Assembly: GCA_946544685.1 (NCBI GenBank) | Contig: CAMNML010000008.1 | Coordinates: 1-40,674 of the forward strand | Length of the DNA stretch: 40,674 bases | Direction: 5' to 3' | Source of the DNA: an uncultured Caryophanales bacterium | GTDB lineage: Bacteria > Bacillota_I > Bacilli_A > RF39 > UBA660 | Shown: positions 16,025 through 23,634 of the stretch, in pieces | Layout: each line of letters begins with the position of its first letter | Position numbering within the stretch: the first letter of the stretch is position 1 | The notes under the pieces: model-generated | The model's input: the letters and a program-made list of their open reading frames with translations, nothing else | The model's database searches: none | What the model was told of the DNA's origin: nothing | Translations under genes and position numbers: made by a program

Positions 16025-16053
16025 TTGATTTTATAAAGTATTTTTATTATAAT
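16025..16053 (+). promoter_or_regulatory. Promoter of the LysM/G5/M23 peptidase gene
   Basis: TTGATT (16025-16030), 17-nt spacer, TATAAT (16048-16053), 25 nt before the ATG. Confidence 0.65.
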
Positions 16054-16078
16054 ATTTAATAGTAGAAATGGTGATTAA

Positions 16079-17614
16079 ATGAAGAAAGTTTTAATAATTA
16101 TTATTACAGCAATAATAAGTGTCGCTTGTCTATACTTTGAAATAAAAGACTCAAAAAAAGAGCAAGAACCAAAAACATATTACAAAGTATACTTAGACGG
16201 AGAATTAATAGGAACAATAGAATCAAAAGAAAAATTAGAAAAATATATTGATAAACAAAATGAAGAATATAAGAAAAAATACAACGTAGAAAATATATAC
16301 GCACCAAACGGGCTAGACATAACATCGGATATTATTTTTTCGGACAACATAAATACAGTAGAAGAAATATATAAAAAAATACAAAATAAAAAACCATTTA
16401 CTATAAAGGGATATCAATATACAATAACTTCATCATATACAAACAGTAATGAAACATATAATGAATTATCAGAAATTAAAGAAACAGACGAAAAAATAGA
16501 TCAAAATGATAAAATAGATAAAACTAAAATATACGTATTAGACAAAAAAATGTTCATTGAATCAATAGAAACATTTATAAAGACATATGCAGGAGAAGAT
16601 GCATACAATGCTTTTAAGAATAAATCCCAAAAAGAAATAACAACAACAGGATCAATAATAGAAGACGTATATTTAAAAAACAATATAACAGTAAAAGAAA
16701 CAAACATACCAGTAAATGAAAAAATATATACAAACGCAAATGAACTATCTAAATTTTTGCTATTTGGAGAAAATGAAGAAAAATTTGATTATACAGTATC
16801 AGATGGTGATACAATAGAAACAATCGCATTTAATAATAAAATAAGTACGCAAGAATTCTTATTATCAAATACAAAATTTACAAGTATAAATAACTTGCTT
16901 TTTCCTGGTCAAGTAGTAACAATAGGAATAACAAATCCGCAAATTCAAGTAGTTGTTAAACAATACTTAGTAGAAGATGTAGAAAGCTCATATACAACAG
17001 AAATAACATATGATTCAACAAGAGTAAAAGGAGATAATCAAACTATAAGAGAAGGAGAAAACGGACTAAATAGAATTAGCAAAGAATTAGAAGTAACAAA
17101 TGGAATAATAACATCAACGACAACAAAAAATATAGAAGAATTAAAACCATCTATATCAAAAATTATGGTATATGGTGATAAGATAATACCGAATGTTGGA
17201 ACAGGTTCATGGGGATGGCCAACAAACCAAGGATATACAATAACATCACCATACGGATGGAGAGTTGACCCAATAAATGGTTCTCGTTCGTTACATACAG
17301 GATTAGATATAGCGGGAACTGGATATGGCTCCCCTGTATATGCATCAGATAATGGAGTAGTAATAACTTCAGAAATGCATGGATCATATGGAAATTATAT
17401 AATAATAAACCATAATAATGGATATTATACATCATATGCTCACATGTCAAAATTAATATCAAAAGTAGGAGATACCGTTGCAAAAGGACAAGTAATAGGT
17501 CAAGTAGGAAAAACAGGAAGAGCAACAGGACCACATTTACACTTTGAAGCATGGTATGGAGGCGCACCATATAGAGGTGGAACAAGATTTAATCCGATGG
17601 AATTATTTAGATAG
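16079..17614 (+). CDS. Membrane-anchored M23 endopeptidase with LysM and G5 domains
   Basis: 511 residues. Order: signal anchor (about 3-20), a Lys/Glu-rich extracytoplasmic region, a LysM module (about 240-282, VSDGDTIETIAFNNKISTQE, LFPGQVVTI) for peptidoglycan binding, a G5 domain (about 288-365, VVVKQYLVEDVES, GENGLNRISKELEVTNG), and an M23 metallopeptidase (about 385-505). Zinc and catalytic residues are intact: HTGLD, SYAHM and GPHLHFE. It should cleave peptidoglycan cross-bridges or stem peptides in wall remodelling or sporulation. It ends 8 nt before rpiB and probably shares a transcript with rpiB and DUF1146. A similar layout is common in Firmicutes cell-wall hydrolases. Confidence 0.92.
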   Translation: MKKVLIIIITAIISVACLYFEIKDSKKEQEPKTYYKVYLDGELIGTIESKEKLEKYIDKQNEEYKKKYNVENIYAPNGLDITSDIIFSDNINTVEEIYKKIQNKKPFTIKGYQYTITSSYTNSNETYNELSEIKETDEKIDQNDKIDKTKIYVLDKKMFIESIETFIKTYAGEDAYNAFKNKSQKEITTTGSIIEDVYLKNNITVKETNIPVNEKIYTNANELSKFLLFGENEEKFDYTVSDGDTIETIAFNNKISTQEFLLSNTKFTSINNLLFPGQVVTIGITNPQIQVVVKQYLVEDVESSYTTEITYDSTRVKGDNQTIREGENGLNRISKELEVTNGIITSTTTKNIEELKPSISKIMVYGDKIIPNVGTGSWGWPTNQGYTITSPYGWRVDPINGSRSLHTGLDIAGTGYGSPVYASDNGVVITSEMHGSYGNYIIINHNNGYYTSYAHMSKLISKVGDTVAKGQVIGQVGKTGRATGPHLHFEAWYGGAPYRGGTRFNPMELFR

Positions 17615-17622
17615 GAGAAAAT

Positions 17623-18066
17623 ATGAAAATAGGAATATCTGCAGATCATAGAGGATACGAAACAAAAGAACAACTAAAAATAATTTTAAAAAATAAATAT
17701 GAAATAATAGATTATGGAACTAATAGTAAAGAAAGAGTTGACTATCCAAAATATGGGATATTATTAGGCGAAAAAGTAAGAGATAAAGAAGTAGAATATG
17801 GAATCGCAATATGTGGTAGTGCAATCGGAATATCAATAGCGTGTAATAAGGTAAAAGGAATAAGATGTGGAAAAGTAAACAATGTCAAAGAAGCAATACA
17901 TGCAAAAGAAAATGATTTTGTAAATATAATTGCCATATCAGGAGAGACACCAATTGAAGAAAATGTAGAAATAATAAATGCATTCCTAGATGCTAAAGAA
18001 AACACCAGTGACCCAGTATATATAGAAAGAATAAATCAAATAAAAAAATACGAAAATGAGTGCTAA
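17623..18066 (+). CDS. rpiB: Ribose 5-phosphate isomerase B
   Basis: RpiB interconverts ribose 5-phosphate and ribulose 5-phosphate in the pentose phosphate pathway. The 147 residues show the N-terminal IGISADHRGYETKEQL, DYPKYG, the catalytic-cysteine loop GIAICGSAIGISIACNKVKG, RCGKVNNVKEA, and a C-terminal block of NAFLDAK type. AGGAGA precedes the ATG. It overlaps the following DUF1146 gene by 11 nt. In Bacillus rpiB (ywlF) lies near spoIIR and mntP, as here. The isomerase of the galactose 6-phosphate pathway (LacA/LacB) is a related alternative, but the context favours RpiB. Confidence 0.9.
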   Translation: MKIGISADHRGYETKEQLKIILKNKYEIIDYGTNSKERVDYPKYGILLGEKVRDKEVEYGIAICGSAIGISIACNKVKGIRCGKVNNVKEAIHAKENDFVNIIAISGETPIEENVEIINAFLDAKENTSDPVYIERINQIKKYENEC

Positions 18067-18253
18067 AACAATATTATATTTATTTATAACACCTATAGTA
18101 ATATGGGCACTAGATGGAATAAACATAACAAATGTATTTAAAAAAAACAGATACTATCAAGCGCGAGCAATATATCTTATAATAGCATTGTCACTATCAT
18201 ACTTAACAGTAAATTTCATATATGACTTCTTCATGTATTCAAAAATAATATAG
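18056..18253 (+). CDS. DUF1146 small membrane protein (YwzB-like)
   Basis: 65 residues with two predicted helices flanking the conserved segment VIWALDGINITNVFKKN and the motif YYQARAIYLIIALSLSYL, which matches the YwzB/DUF1146 pattern (WAL..lN....FkKn...QAR.l). Function is unknown. In Bacillus ywzB lies two genes upstream of murAA and spoIID, and here it is directly upstream of spoIID, which supports the assignment. Its start lies inside rpiB, so it is translationally coupled. Confidence 0.8.
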   Translation: MSAKTILYLFITPIVIWALDGINITNVFKKNRYYQARAIYLIIALSLSYLTVNFIYDFFMYSKII

Positions 18254-18277
18254 TTATGAGCGATCATAACTTTTTTT
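18252..18277 (+). terminator. Terminator of the M23-rpiB-DUF1146 operon
   Basis: Stem AGTTATGA / TCATAACT (18252-18259 and 18264-18271) with a GCGA tetraloop and a T7 run. A TTGACA hexamer begins within the T-run, but the nearest TATAAT is 22 nt away, so I do not call a promoter there. Confidence 0.8.
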
Positions 18278-18324
18278 GACAAAAAAAAACACAAGAAAAT
18301 GAATATAATAATACTGGTGAGACC

Positions 18325-19236
18325 ATGAAAAAAATGATAATAATAACATGCATTGTACTTATAATTCCGCTATTAATAACTAAAATAATAATAAAAGAAA
18401 AAACACAAGAAAAAAAATATAAATTAGAAAAAAACATTGAGGTAAGATTAAAAAGAGAATCAAAAAACAAAATAGAAAAAATTCCAATAGAAAAGTATCT
18501 AATAGGAGTACTAGCAGGAGAAATGCCAGTGTCATATGATATTGAAGCATTAAAAGCACAAGCAGTAGCAGCAAGGACATACACTATAAACAAAATAGAA
18601 CAAAACAAAGAAAAAGACTATGATTTAGTAGATACAACAAATGATCAAGTCTATAAAGATGAAGCAGAATTAAAAGAAGTATGGAAAGAAAAATATGAAC
18701 AAAATGTAAAAAAAATTAAGCAAGCGCTAAAGCAAACAAAAGGAGAATACATGATATATGAAGGAAAACCAATACATGCTTTCTTTTTTTCAACAAGCAG
18801 TGGAGCAACAGAAAACTGTAAAGATGTATTTGGAGAAAATCTACCATATTTAGTAAGCGTATCATCAATATGGGATGAAAACTCTCCATCATATAATGGT
18901 GAATTAACATTAACCAAAACAGAATTTTGTGAAAAACTCCAAGTAAATTGTGATAATCTAAATATAAATATAGAAAGAAATGCAACAAATTCAATAAAAC
19001 AGATAAGTATAAACGATAAAATAATTAAAGGAACAGACTTAAGGTTTAAACTTGGGTTAAAATCTACAAATCTAGAAATAGAGCAGAAAGAAAATGATAT
19101 AATAATTAAATCAAAAGGATATGGACATGGTGTTGGAATGAGCCAGTACGGTGCAAAAGAACTAGCAAATAACGGATATAAATATGATGAAATATTGAAA
19201 TATTATTATAGAGGAATAGAAATAAAAAAAATTTAA
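18325..19236 (+). CDS. spoIID: Stage II sporulation protein D (SpoIID)
   Basis: SpoIID is a membrane-anchored lytic transglycosylase of the DMP complex that degrades septal peptidoglycan during engulfment. The 303 residues comprise an N-terminal signal anchor (about 3-22) and the SpoIID domain, with EKYLIGVLAGEMPVSYDIEA carrying the catalytic Glu of GEMP, LKAQAVAARTYT, FFFSTSSGATENC, and the C-terminal GYGHGVGMSQYGAKELA. The length is slightly under that of Bacillus. Nearby murA, spoIIQ, spoIIID and mbl keep the Bacillus gene order. A mother-cell sigma-E promoter is expected, but I could not identify one with confidence. Confidence 0.95.
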   Translation: MKKMIIITCIVLIIPLLITKIIIKEKTQEKKYKLEKNIEVRLKRESKNKIEKIPIEKYLIGVLAGEMPVSYDIEALKAQAVAARTYTINKIEQNKEKDYDLVDTTNDQVYKDEAELKEVWKEKYEQNVKKIKQALKQTKGEYMIYEGKPIHAFFFSTSSGATENCKDVFGENLPYLVSVSSIWDENSPSYNGELTLTKTEFCEKLQVNCDNLNINIERNATNSIKQISINDKIIKGTDLRFKLGLKSTNLEIEQKENDIIIKSKGYGHGVGMSQYGAKELANNGYKYDEILKYYYRGIEIKKI

Positions 19237-19288
19237 AAAAATGTATAAAAAACAAATATGTGTAAAAACTCTTAATAGAGGTGAAAAA

Positions 19289-19912
19289 ATGACACATAGA
19301 AAGGTAAAAAGAAAAGTAGTTAATGGATTGTATGTTTTTTCAGCATTATTATTAGTAACATTATTTACAATATCAGAATATAAAATGAGAGATAAAAAAC
19401 CAACAAATGATTATGTAAATAAAACAATATTTGAAAATGAAATACCTGTAGTAGCAGAGCAAAAGAAAATAATAAGACCATACATAGACAGCACAATTAA
19501 TATAGCAACAAATTACTATAATTCAAAAGACGATGAAACAACGCAACAAAAATCATTAATTCTTTATGAAAATACTTATTTACAATCAACAGGCATAGAC
19601 TATCAAGCGGATTACGATTTTGATGTAGTAGCATCACTAGATGGTGTAGTTATAACAGTTAAAGAAGATAATATACTAGGTAAAATAGTAGAAATAAAAC
19701 ATGAAAATAATATAATAACAAGCTATCAAAGTCTAAGTGAAGTATTAGTAAACGTAGGAGACGAAGTAAAACAAGGAACACTAATAGGAAAAAGTGGAAC
19801 ATCGAATTTACAAAAAAATATGGGAAGTCATCTACATTTTGAATTAACAATCGATAGTAAAAATGTTGACCCTGAAGAATACTATGATAAAGAATTAGTA
19901 GATATTAACTAG
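19289..19912 (+). CDS. spoIIQ: Stage II sporulation protein Q (SpoIIQ), degenerate M23 domain
   Basis: SpoIIQ spans the forespore membrane and pairs with SpoIIIAH to build the mother cell-forespore channel. From ATG 19289 the protein is 207 residues. AGAGGTG at 19277-19283 fixes this start, and an in-frame ATG at 19241 is rejected. One N-terminal helix (about 12-28, VVNGLYVFSALLLVTLF) precedes an M23 domain. The zinc site is incomplete: the usual HxxxD reads STGID, the AH motif reads SYQSL, and only SHLHFE is kept. The same kind of loss is known for Bacillus SpoIIQ, which is not catalytic. Position between spoIID and spoIIID supports the name. Confidence 0.88.
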   Translation: MTHRKVKRKVVNGLYVFSALLLVTLFTISEYKMRDKKPTNDYVNKTIFENEIPVVAEQKKIIRPYIDSTINIATNYYNSKDDETTQQKSLILYENTYLQSTGIDYQADYDFDVVASLDGVVITVKEDNILGKIVEIKHENNIITSYQSLSEVLVNVGDEVKQGTLIGKSGTSNLQKNMGSHLHFELTIDSKNVDPEEYYDKELVDIN

Positions 19913-19922
19913 TTCTTTTTTT
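19889..19922 (+). terminator. Terminator of spoIIQ
   Basis: Stem AAAGAATTAGT / ACTAGTTCTTT (19889-19899 and 19908-19918, one G-U pair) with an 8-nt loop, then T residues. Most of it lies inside the last codons of spoIIQ. Confidence 0.65.
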
Positions 19923-19956
19923 AAAAATTCCACATAAAAATTAATGAGGTGAATAT

Positions 19957-20235
19957 GTGGAAAATATAACAAATAGAATCTTAGAAGAAGCAAGATGCAT
20001 CATAGAAACTAAACAAACAATAAGAGAAATCGCACGTAAATATAATGTATCAAAAAGTACAGTACATAAAGATTTAGGAGAAAGATTAAAAAAAATAAAT
20101 AAAAATATGTCAAAACAAGTAAATGAAATACTAGAATATCATATAAAAATAAGACACATAAGAGGAGGAATATCTACCAAAAAAAAATATGAAAAACTAA
20201 AAAATAATAAAACAAATAGAATAAATATGGTATAA
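19957..20235 (+). CDS. spoIIID: Sporulation transcription factor SpoIIID (GTG start)
   Basis: SpoIIID is the mother-cell DNA-binding regulator that acts on many sigma-E genes and on sigK. The 92 residues contain the helix-turn-helix TIREIARKYNVSKSTVHKDL (about 24-43) and the family-specific ILEYHIKIRHIRGGISTKKKY. The start is GTG at 19957. An ATG two bases earlier is in another frame and stops after four codons. TGAGGTG at 19944-19950 serves this start. As in Bacillus, mbl follows, and the mbl promoter -10 contains the spoIIID stop codon. Confidence 0.95.
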   Translation: MENITNRILEEARCIIETKQTIREIARKYNVSKSTVHKDLGERLKKINKNMSKQVNEILEYHIKIRHIRGGISTKKKYEKLKNNKTNRINMV

Positions 20236-20236
20236 T
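20228..20236 (+). promoter_or_regulatory. Extended -10 of the mbl promoter
   Basis: TGGTATAAT (20228-20236) gives an extended -10. The TAA in it is the stop codon of spoIIID. The -35 is poor. The GGGAGGGAG ribosome site of mbl follows. Confidence 0.5.
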
Positions 20237-20257
20237 CAATAATAGGGAGGGAGTTTA

Positions 20258-21247
20258 ATGTTTGCGAAAGATATAGGAATAGATTTAGGTACAGCAAATG
20301 TATTAATTTATATAAAAGGACAAGGAATAGTTTTAAATGAACCAAGTGTTGTTGCAATAGATGCAGAAACAAAAAAACCATTAGCCGTAGGGAGAGAAGC
20401 ACGAGAAATGCTAGGAAGAACACCAGGAACAGTTCACGCAATAAGGCCAATGAAAGATGGCGTAATAGCTGATTTTGAGATAACAGAGGTAATGCTAAAT
20501 CATTTTATAAAAAAGATCAATGGAAAAAATTTTTTATCTCGTCCTAGAATACTTATATGCTGTCCTTCAAATATTACACAAGTAGAAAAAAATGCAATAA
20601 AAGATGCAGCCGAAAGAACAGGTGCAAAAAAAGTATATCTAGAAGAAGAACCAAAAGTTGCTGCAATAGGAGCAGGTCTTGATATTTCAGCACCATGTGG
20701 TAATATGGTAATAGATGTTGGTGGAGGGACAACTGATGTTGCAGTATTATCACTAGGAGGAATAGTCAATAGTGCATCAATAAAAATAGCAGGAAATGTA
20801 TTTGACAACGATATTGCAAAATATATAAAAGATAAATACAAATTATTAATAGGAGATAGAACAGCAGAAGATATTAAATTAACTATTGGTACAGTATATC
20901 CAAACAGTAAAAAAGAAAAGATGGAAGTTAGAGGAAGAGATTTAGTAACAGGTTTACCACATACAATAACAATTACATCAGATGAAATTGAAGAAGCACT
21001 AAGAGAAAGCGTATATATAATAGTCAATACTGCAAAAAATGTATTAGAGCAAACCCCACCAGAATTATCTGCAGATATCATAGATAAAGGAATAATAGTA
21101 ACAGGTGGAGGAGCTCTTATAAATGGATTTGACGAATTACTATCACATGAATTAAAAGTACCTGTATTAGTAGCAGAAAGTCCACTAACATGTGTAGTTG
21201 AAGGAACAGGAATACTTCTAGATAATATACATATGCTAGAAAAATAG
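20258..21247 (+). CDS. mbl: Rod shape-determining protein, MreB/Mbl family
   Basis: This is a bacterial actin homologue whose membrane-bound filaments direct the elongasome along the side wall. The 329 residues carry the phosphate-1 loop DIGIDLGTANVLIY, the membrane/filament block GRTPGTVHAIRPMKDGVIAD, phosphate-2 MVIDVGGGTTDVAVLSLGG near residue 152, and the adenosine motif GIIVTGGGALINGFDEL. Assignment to Mbl rather than MreB rests on synteny: spoIIID-mbl is the Bacillus arrangement and no mreCD follows. The family assignment is certain and the paralogue name is likely. Confidence 0.93.
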   Translation: MFAKDIGIDLGTANVLIYIKGQGIVLNEPSVVAIDAETKKPLAVGREAREMLGRTPGTVHAIRPMKDGVIADFEITEVMLNHFIKKINGKNFLSRPRILICCPSNITQVEKNAIKDAAERTGAKKVYLEEEPKVAAIGAGLDISAPCGNMVIDVGGGTTDVAVLSLGGIVNSASIKIAGNVFDNDIAKYIKDKYKLLIGDRTAEDIKLTIGTVYPNSKKEKMEVRGRDLVTGLPHTITITSDEIEEALRESVYIIVNTAKNVLEQTPPELSADIIDKGIIVTGGGALINGFDELLSHELKVPVLVAESPLTCVVEGTGILLDNIHMLEK

Positions 21248-21271
21248 ACAGAACTTTACATAATTAAAGCT

Positions 21272-21320
21272 AAAAAGTATTAAAAGAGTCATAATAATGG
21301 ACTTAAATACTTTTTTTTTG
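21272..21320 (+). terminator. Terminator of mbl, overlapping the NUDIX promoter
   Basis: Outer stem AAAAAGTAT / ATACTTTTT (21272-21280 and 21307-21315) with an inner AGTC / GACT pairing, then T residues. The promoter of the next gene lies within it. Confidence 0.6.
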
Positions 21321-21327
21321 ATAAAAT
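21298..21327 (+). promoter_or_regulatory. Promoter of the NUDIX gene
   Basis: TGGACT (21298-21303), 18-nt spacer, TAAAAT (21322-21327) with TGA immediately before it. The spacer is the 3-prime arm and T-run of the mbl terminator. Confidence 0.5.
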
Positions 21328-21342
21328 AAAATGGGTGATAAC

Positions 21343-21777
21343 ATGAGACATTTTTGTGCATCAGCATACATAATAGATCCAGAAACAAAAAAAATATTAC
21401 TTGTAAAACATAAAAAGCTAGGAAAATGGGTACAACCAGGTGGTCATATAGAACACGATGAATTTCCTGAAGAAGCTGCAATAAGAGAAGCATACGAAGA
21501 AACAGGAATCAAAGTAAAATTATTAGGAGAAAGATTTCCAAGAGAAGAAGACTTCTTAAGACCGTTAGGTGTCCAAAAAAACCGAACAGATTCTGGTATA
21601 CATATAGATTTTATATACCCGGCAATTCCATTAAATCACAAAGAATTAGAAATTAGCGATGAAAGTACAAATATAGGTTGGTTTACAAGAGAACAACTAG
21701 ATACATTAAATGTTTTTCCTGATATAAAAATCACAATGGACTATATACTAAAACTATATTTTAATGAGGTGGATTAA
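21343..21777 (+). CDS. NUDIX hydrolase
   Basis: 144 residues from ATG 21343, chosen because GGGTGAT (21333-21339) precedes it. An in-frame ATG at 21331 would overlap that site. A full Nudix box is present, GGHIEHDEFPEEAAIREAYE followed by ETGI, giving Gx5Ex7REUxEExGU with all magnesium-binding Glu residues. The substrate cannot be read from the box. The opening ASAYIIDPETKKILLVKHKK resembles housecleaning nucleotide pyrophosphatases. It ends immediately before the next gene, whose ribosome site lies inside it. Confidence 0.9.
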   Translation: MRHFCASAYIIDPETKKILLVKHKKLGKWVQPGGHIEHDEFPEEAAIREAYEETGIKVKLLGERFPREEDFLRPLGVQKNRTDSGIHIDFIYPAIPLNHKELEISDESTNIGWFTREQLDTLNVFPDIKITMDYILKLYFNEVD

Positions 21778-21778
21778 A

Positions 21779-22384
21779 ATGATAATTTGGAGTAATATAT
21801 TAGTGCCAATAACATCAATGTTAATAACAGTATTTGCAACACTATATACGGTAAGTAAGAGAGTAGAAAATGAAAATAAAGAAAAACACAAACCATACAT
21901 AACACTTGATGAAATAGAACAATTAGATACTATAGATGAATACAAATATTATTTAGTAATAGAATCCAATGAGAAAATATGTAAGAAAAGCATAAATATT
22001 AATTTAAAATTAAATAATATAGGATATGGAGTAGCAAGTAACATAAAATTTTATAATTTAGCGACAGGAAATATAATTAAAGGTTATCAAAGCAAAAATG
22101 ATGAAATAAATCAAAAGCTATTCACAACGTTTGATATCTCTATCAATCAAGAAAAACAAGTTCAAATTAAATTGAATACAGAAGAAAATAGTATTTATAA
22201 AGTTTTATGCATATACCAAGATTTAAATGGAAATGTATATGATTTTATAATAAATATAAACATAAAAACACCAACAACATTTGATTATTCAGTATATCAA
22301 AGAACATCACATAGTTATAATGAAAGTATTAATAAAAACATTACCGAGTATAATTCAATATTAAGTGAATATAAAAAAATATAG
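21779..22384 (+). CDS. Hypothetical single-pass membrane protein
   Basis: 201 residues from ATG 21779, supported by GAGGTGG at 21766-21772. The ATG at 21764 overlaps that site and is rejected. One N-terminal helix (about 3-20, IWSNILVPITSMLITVFATL) is followed by a charged segment and a soluble domain with beta-strand character (YYLVIESNE, INLKLNNIGYGVASNIKFYN, QVQIKLNTEENSIYKVL). Such layouts occur in many Firmicutes proteins of unknown function. It is in one operon with the NUDIX gene (1 nt gap). I recognise no family. Confidence 0.7.
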   Translation: MIIWSNILVPITSMLITVFATLYTVSKRVENENKEKHKPYITLDEIEQLDTIDEYKYYLVIESNEKICKKSININLKLNNIGYGVASNIKFYNLATGNIIKGYQSKNDEINQKLFTTFDISINQEKQVQIKLNTEENSIYKVLCIYQDLNGNVYDFIININIKTPTTFDYSVYQRTSHSYNESINKNITEYNSILSEYKKI

Positions 22385-22401
22385 AAAACTATATTTTTTT
22401 T
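22373..22401. terminator. Bidirectional terminator between convergent genes
   Basis: ATATAG-AAAA-CTATAT core (22379-22394) flanked by A7 on the left and T on the right, so it works on both strands. It serves the plus gene ending at 22384 and the minus-strand lipoprotein gene ending at 22415. Confidence 0.7.
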
Positions 22402-22414
22402 AACTATTTAAAGT

Positions 22415-22867
22415 TTAATCACAAACTATACCTAAAGATTGATAATATGATTGAATTGTACCCACATCAATTTTACCATTTTTAATTAAATTAGAATTAT
22501 TTGAATCAATTTCAATCATTTTTTTAGTATCTACTTTAGTATAATCAATATCAGTTTGACTGGTAAGTGTATTACCGCTGATTTCAATATTATAATTATA
22601 GTACTTAAGATTTTTATAAGGTTCATATATACTTTCAATATCATCCTTATAAGAATTCAAGACAAATAAATCATCAGAAACAATTTTCTCTGTACTTTGA
22701 ATGTTGGTAACATAGTTATTTTTATATTTTATCAGATAAAATAAATCGAACTTAATTCCTGCTTGTTCAACATTTCTAGTACAAGATAAAGTATTAATTT
22801 TACTAGATTTACATCCTGTACATACAATTAAAAAAGCAATACTACAAAAAAACAAAACCTTTTTCAT
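22415..22867 (-). CDS. Small lipoprotein
   Basis: 150 residues with a lipoprotein signal: KKVLFFCSIAFLIVCTGCKS, where the lipobox is VCTGC with Cys instead of the common Leu at -3. The mature part (LSCTRNVEQAGIKFDLFYLI, FVLNSYKDDIESIYEPYKN) resembles the general pattern of YehR/DUF1307-type lipoproteins, but I cannot confirm the family. AGGAGGAT precedes the ATG. Upstream is an extended -10 (TGTTATAAT on the minus strand). It is followed by a shared terminator. Confidence 0.75.
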   Translation of the reverse strand: MKKVLFFCSIAFLIVCTGCKSSKINTLSCTRNVEQAGIKFDLFYLIKYKNNYVTNIQSTEKIVSDDLFVLNSYKDDIESIYEPYKNLKYYNYNIEISGNTLTSQTDIDYTKVDTKKMIEIDSNNSNLIKNGKIDVGTIQSYYQSLGIVCD

Positions 22868-22918
22868 AAATATCCTCCTACAATAATTATAACATGTATA
22901 ACGTCAAACATAAAGAAT

Positions 22919-23506
22919 TTAATTTTTTTTATATAAAATTTTTTTATAAAAATAATACATAACTGTCAATACAAATAAGATGCCTAAAAACCATATTAAG
23001 TCAACAGTAGAATAATTATAAGATGAAGATAAAGAGTAATTAGACCACATCCCTACACCATTATCACGTGCCATAACTTCAATTTCTTTTAATTTAGAAG
23101 AATACTTGTAATCATCATAAACATATTTAACCTCAGCGAGTCCTTCACTAACAAGTCTTTCTTGCAGTAATTCATCATCAACAAAAACCCAAGCTAAAAC
23201 TCTGTCATACTTATCTTCATGATCACTCTTAGGATCATATTGTAATTTAATAACTGAAGCATTTTTCAACAAATTACATGTATACATACTAGCTTCTTCA
23301 CCATAGGGTTCAGACTTAACATCATCATGTCCTATTTCTGGAGTATTAATAGATAAAAACCTAACTGTTTTAACTTCACCTTTAATATTAAACCTAGCAG
23401 TATCTCCATCAATGCACTTATCTAAAGTAACCTTAAATTTATTAGAAGCACAAACTATTGATATATTAAAAACAAAAATACAAATAAAAAATACTATTCT
23501 TTTCAT
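22919..23506 (-). CDS. Thermonuclease-family nuclease with C-terminal membrane anchor
   Basis: 195 residues: a signal peptide (about 1-21, ending VCA), a staphylococcal-nuclease (SNase) domain and a C-terminal transmembrane helix (about 167-187, LIWFLGILFVLTVMYYFYKK). Active-site features: DGDTARF (calcium Asp), VRFLSINTPE (Arg and Glu kept, calcium Asp of DTPE replaced by Asn), YGEEASMY, and YDRVLAWVF (second catalytic Arg). It should be a surface-tethered calcium-dependent nuclease of DNA and RNA. No close ribosome site as strong as its neighbours is seen (ATAGGTG). It is on the same strand as the lipoprotein gene but about 50 nt upstream of it. Confidence 0.9.
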   Translation of the reverse strand: MKRIVFFICIFVFNISIVCASNKFKVTLDKCIDGDTARFNIKGEVKTVRFLSINTPEIGHDDVKSEPYGEEASMYTCNLLKNASVIKLQYDPKSDHEDKYDRVLAWVFVDDELLQERLVSEGLAEVKYVYDDYKYSSKLKEIEVMARDNGVGMWSNYSLSSSYNYSTVDLIWFLGILFVLTVMYYFYKKILYKKN

Positions 23507-23571
23507 GTAAACACCTATAATAATAATACATTATAAATTAATTAAAAACAATAATCAAAATAAAAAATGTT

Positions 23572-23600
23572 TTGCGTAATAATAAAAACTATGATATAAT
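23572..23600 (+). promoter_or_regulatory. Promoter of typA
   Basis: TTGCGT (23572-23577), 17-nt spacer, TATAAT (23595-23600) with TGA immediately before it, 34 nt ahead of the ATG. Confidence 0.7.
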
Positions 23601-23634
23601 ACCTAAGTCAATAAAAAGGAAAGAAGTGTATTAA

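Noticed and set aside
18276..18309. TTGACA and TATAAT ahead of spoIID
   Set aside because: The spacer is 22 nt, too long for a sigma-A promoter, and spoIID is expected to use a sporulation sigma factor.
20500..21081. 193-codon ORF on the minus strand over mbl
   Set aside because: Antisense shadow of a clear MreB-family gene, with no ribosome site and no recognisable protein.
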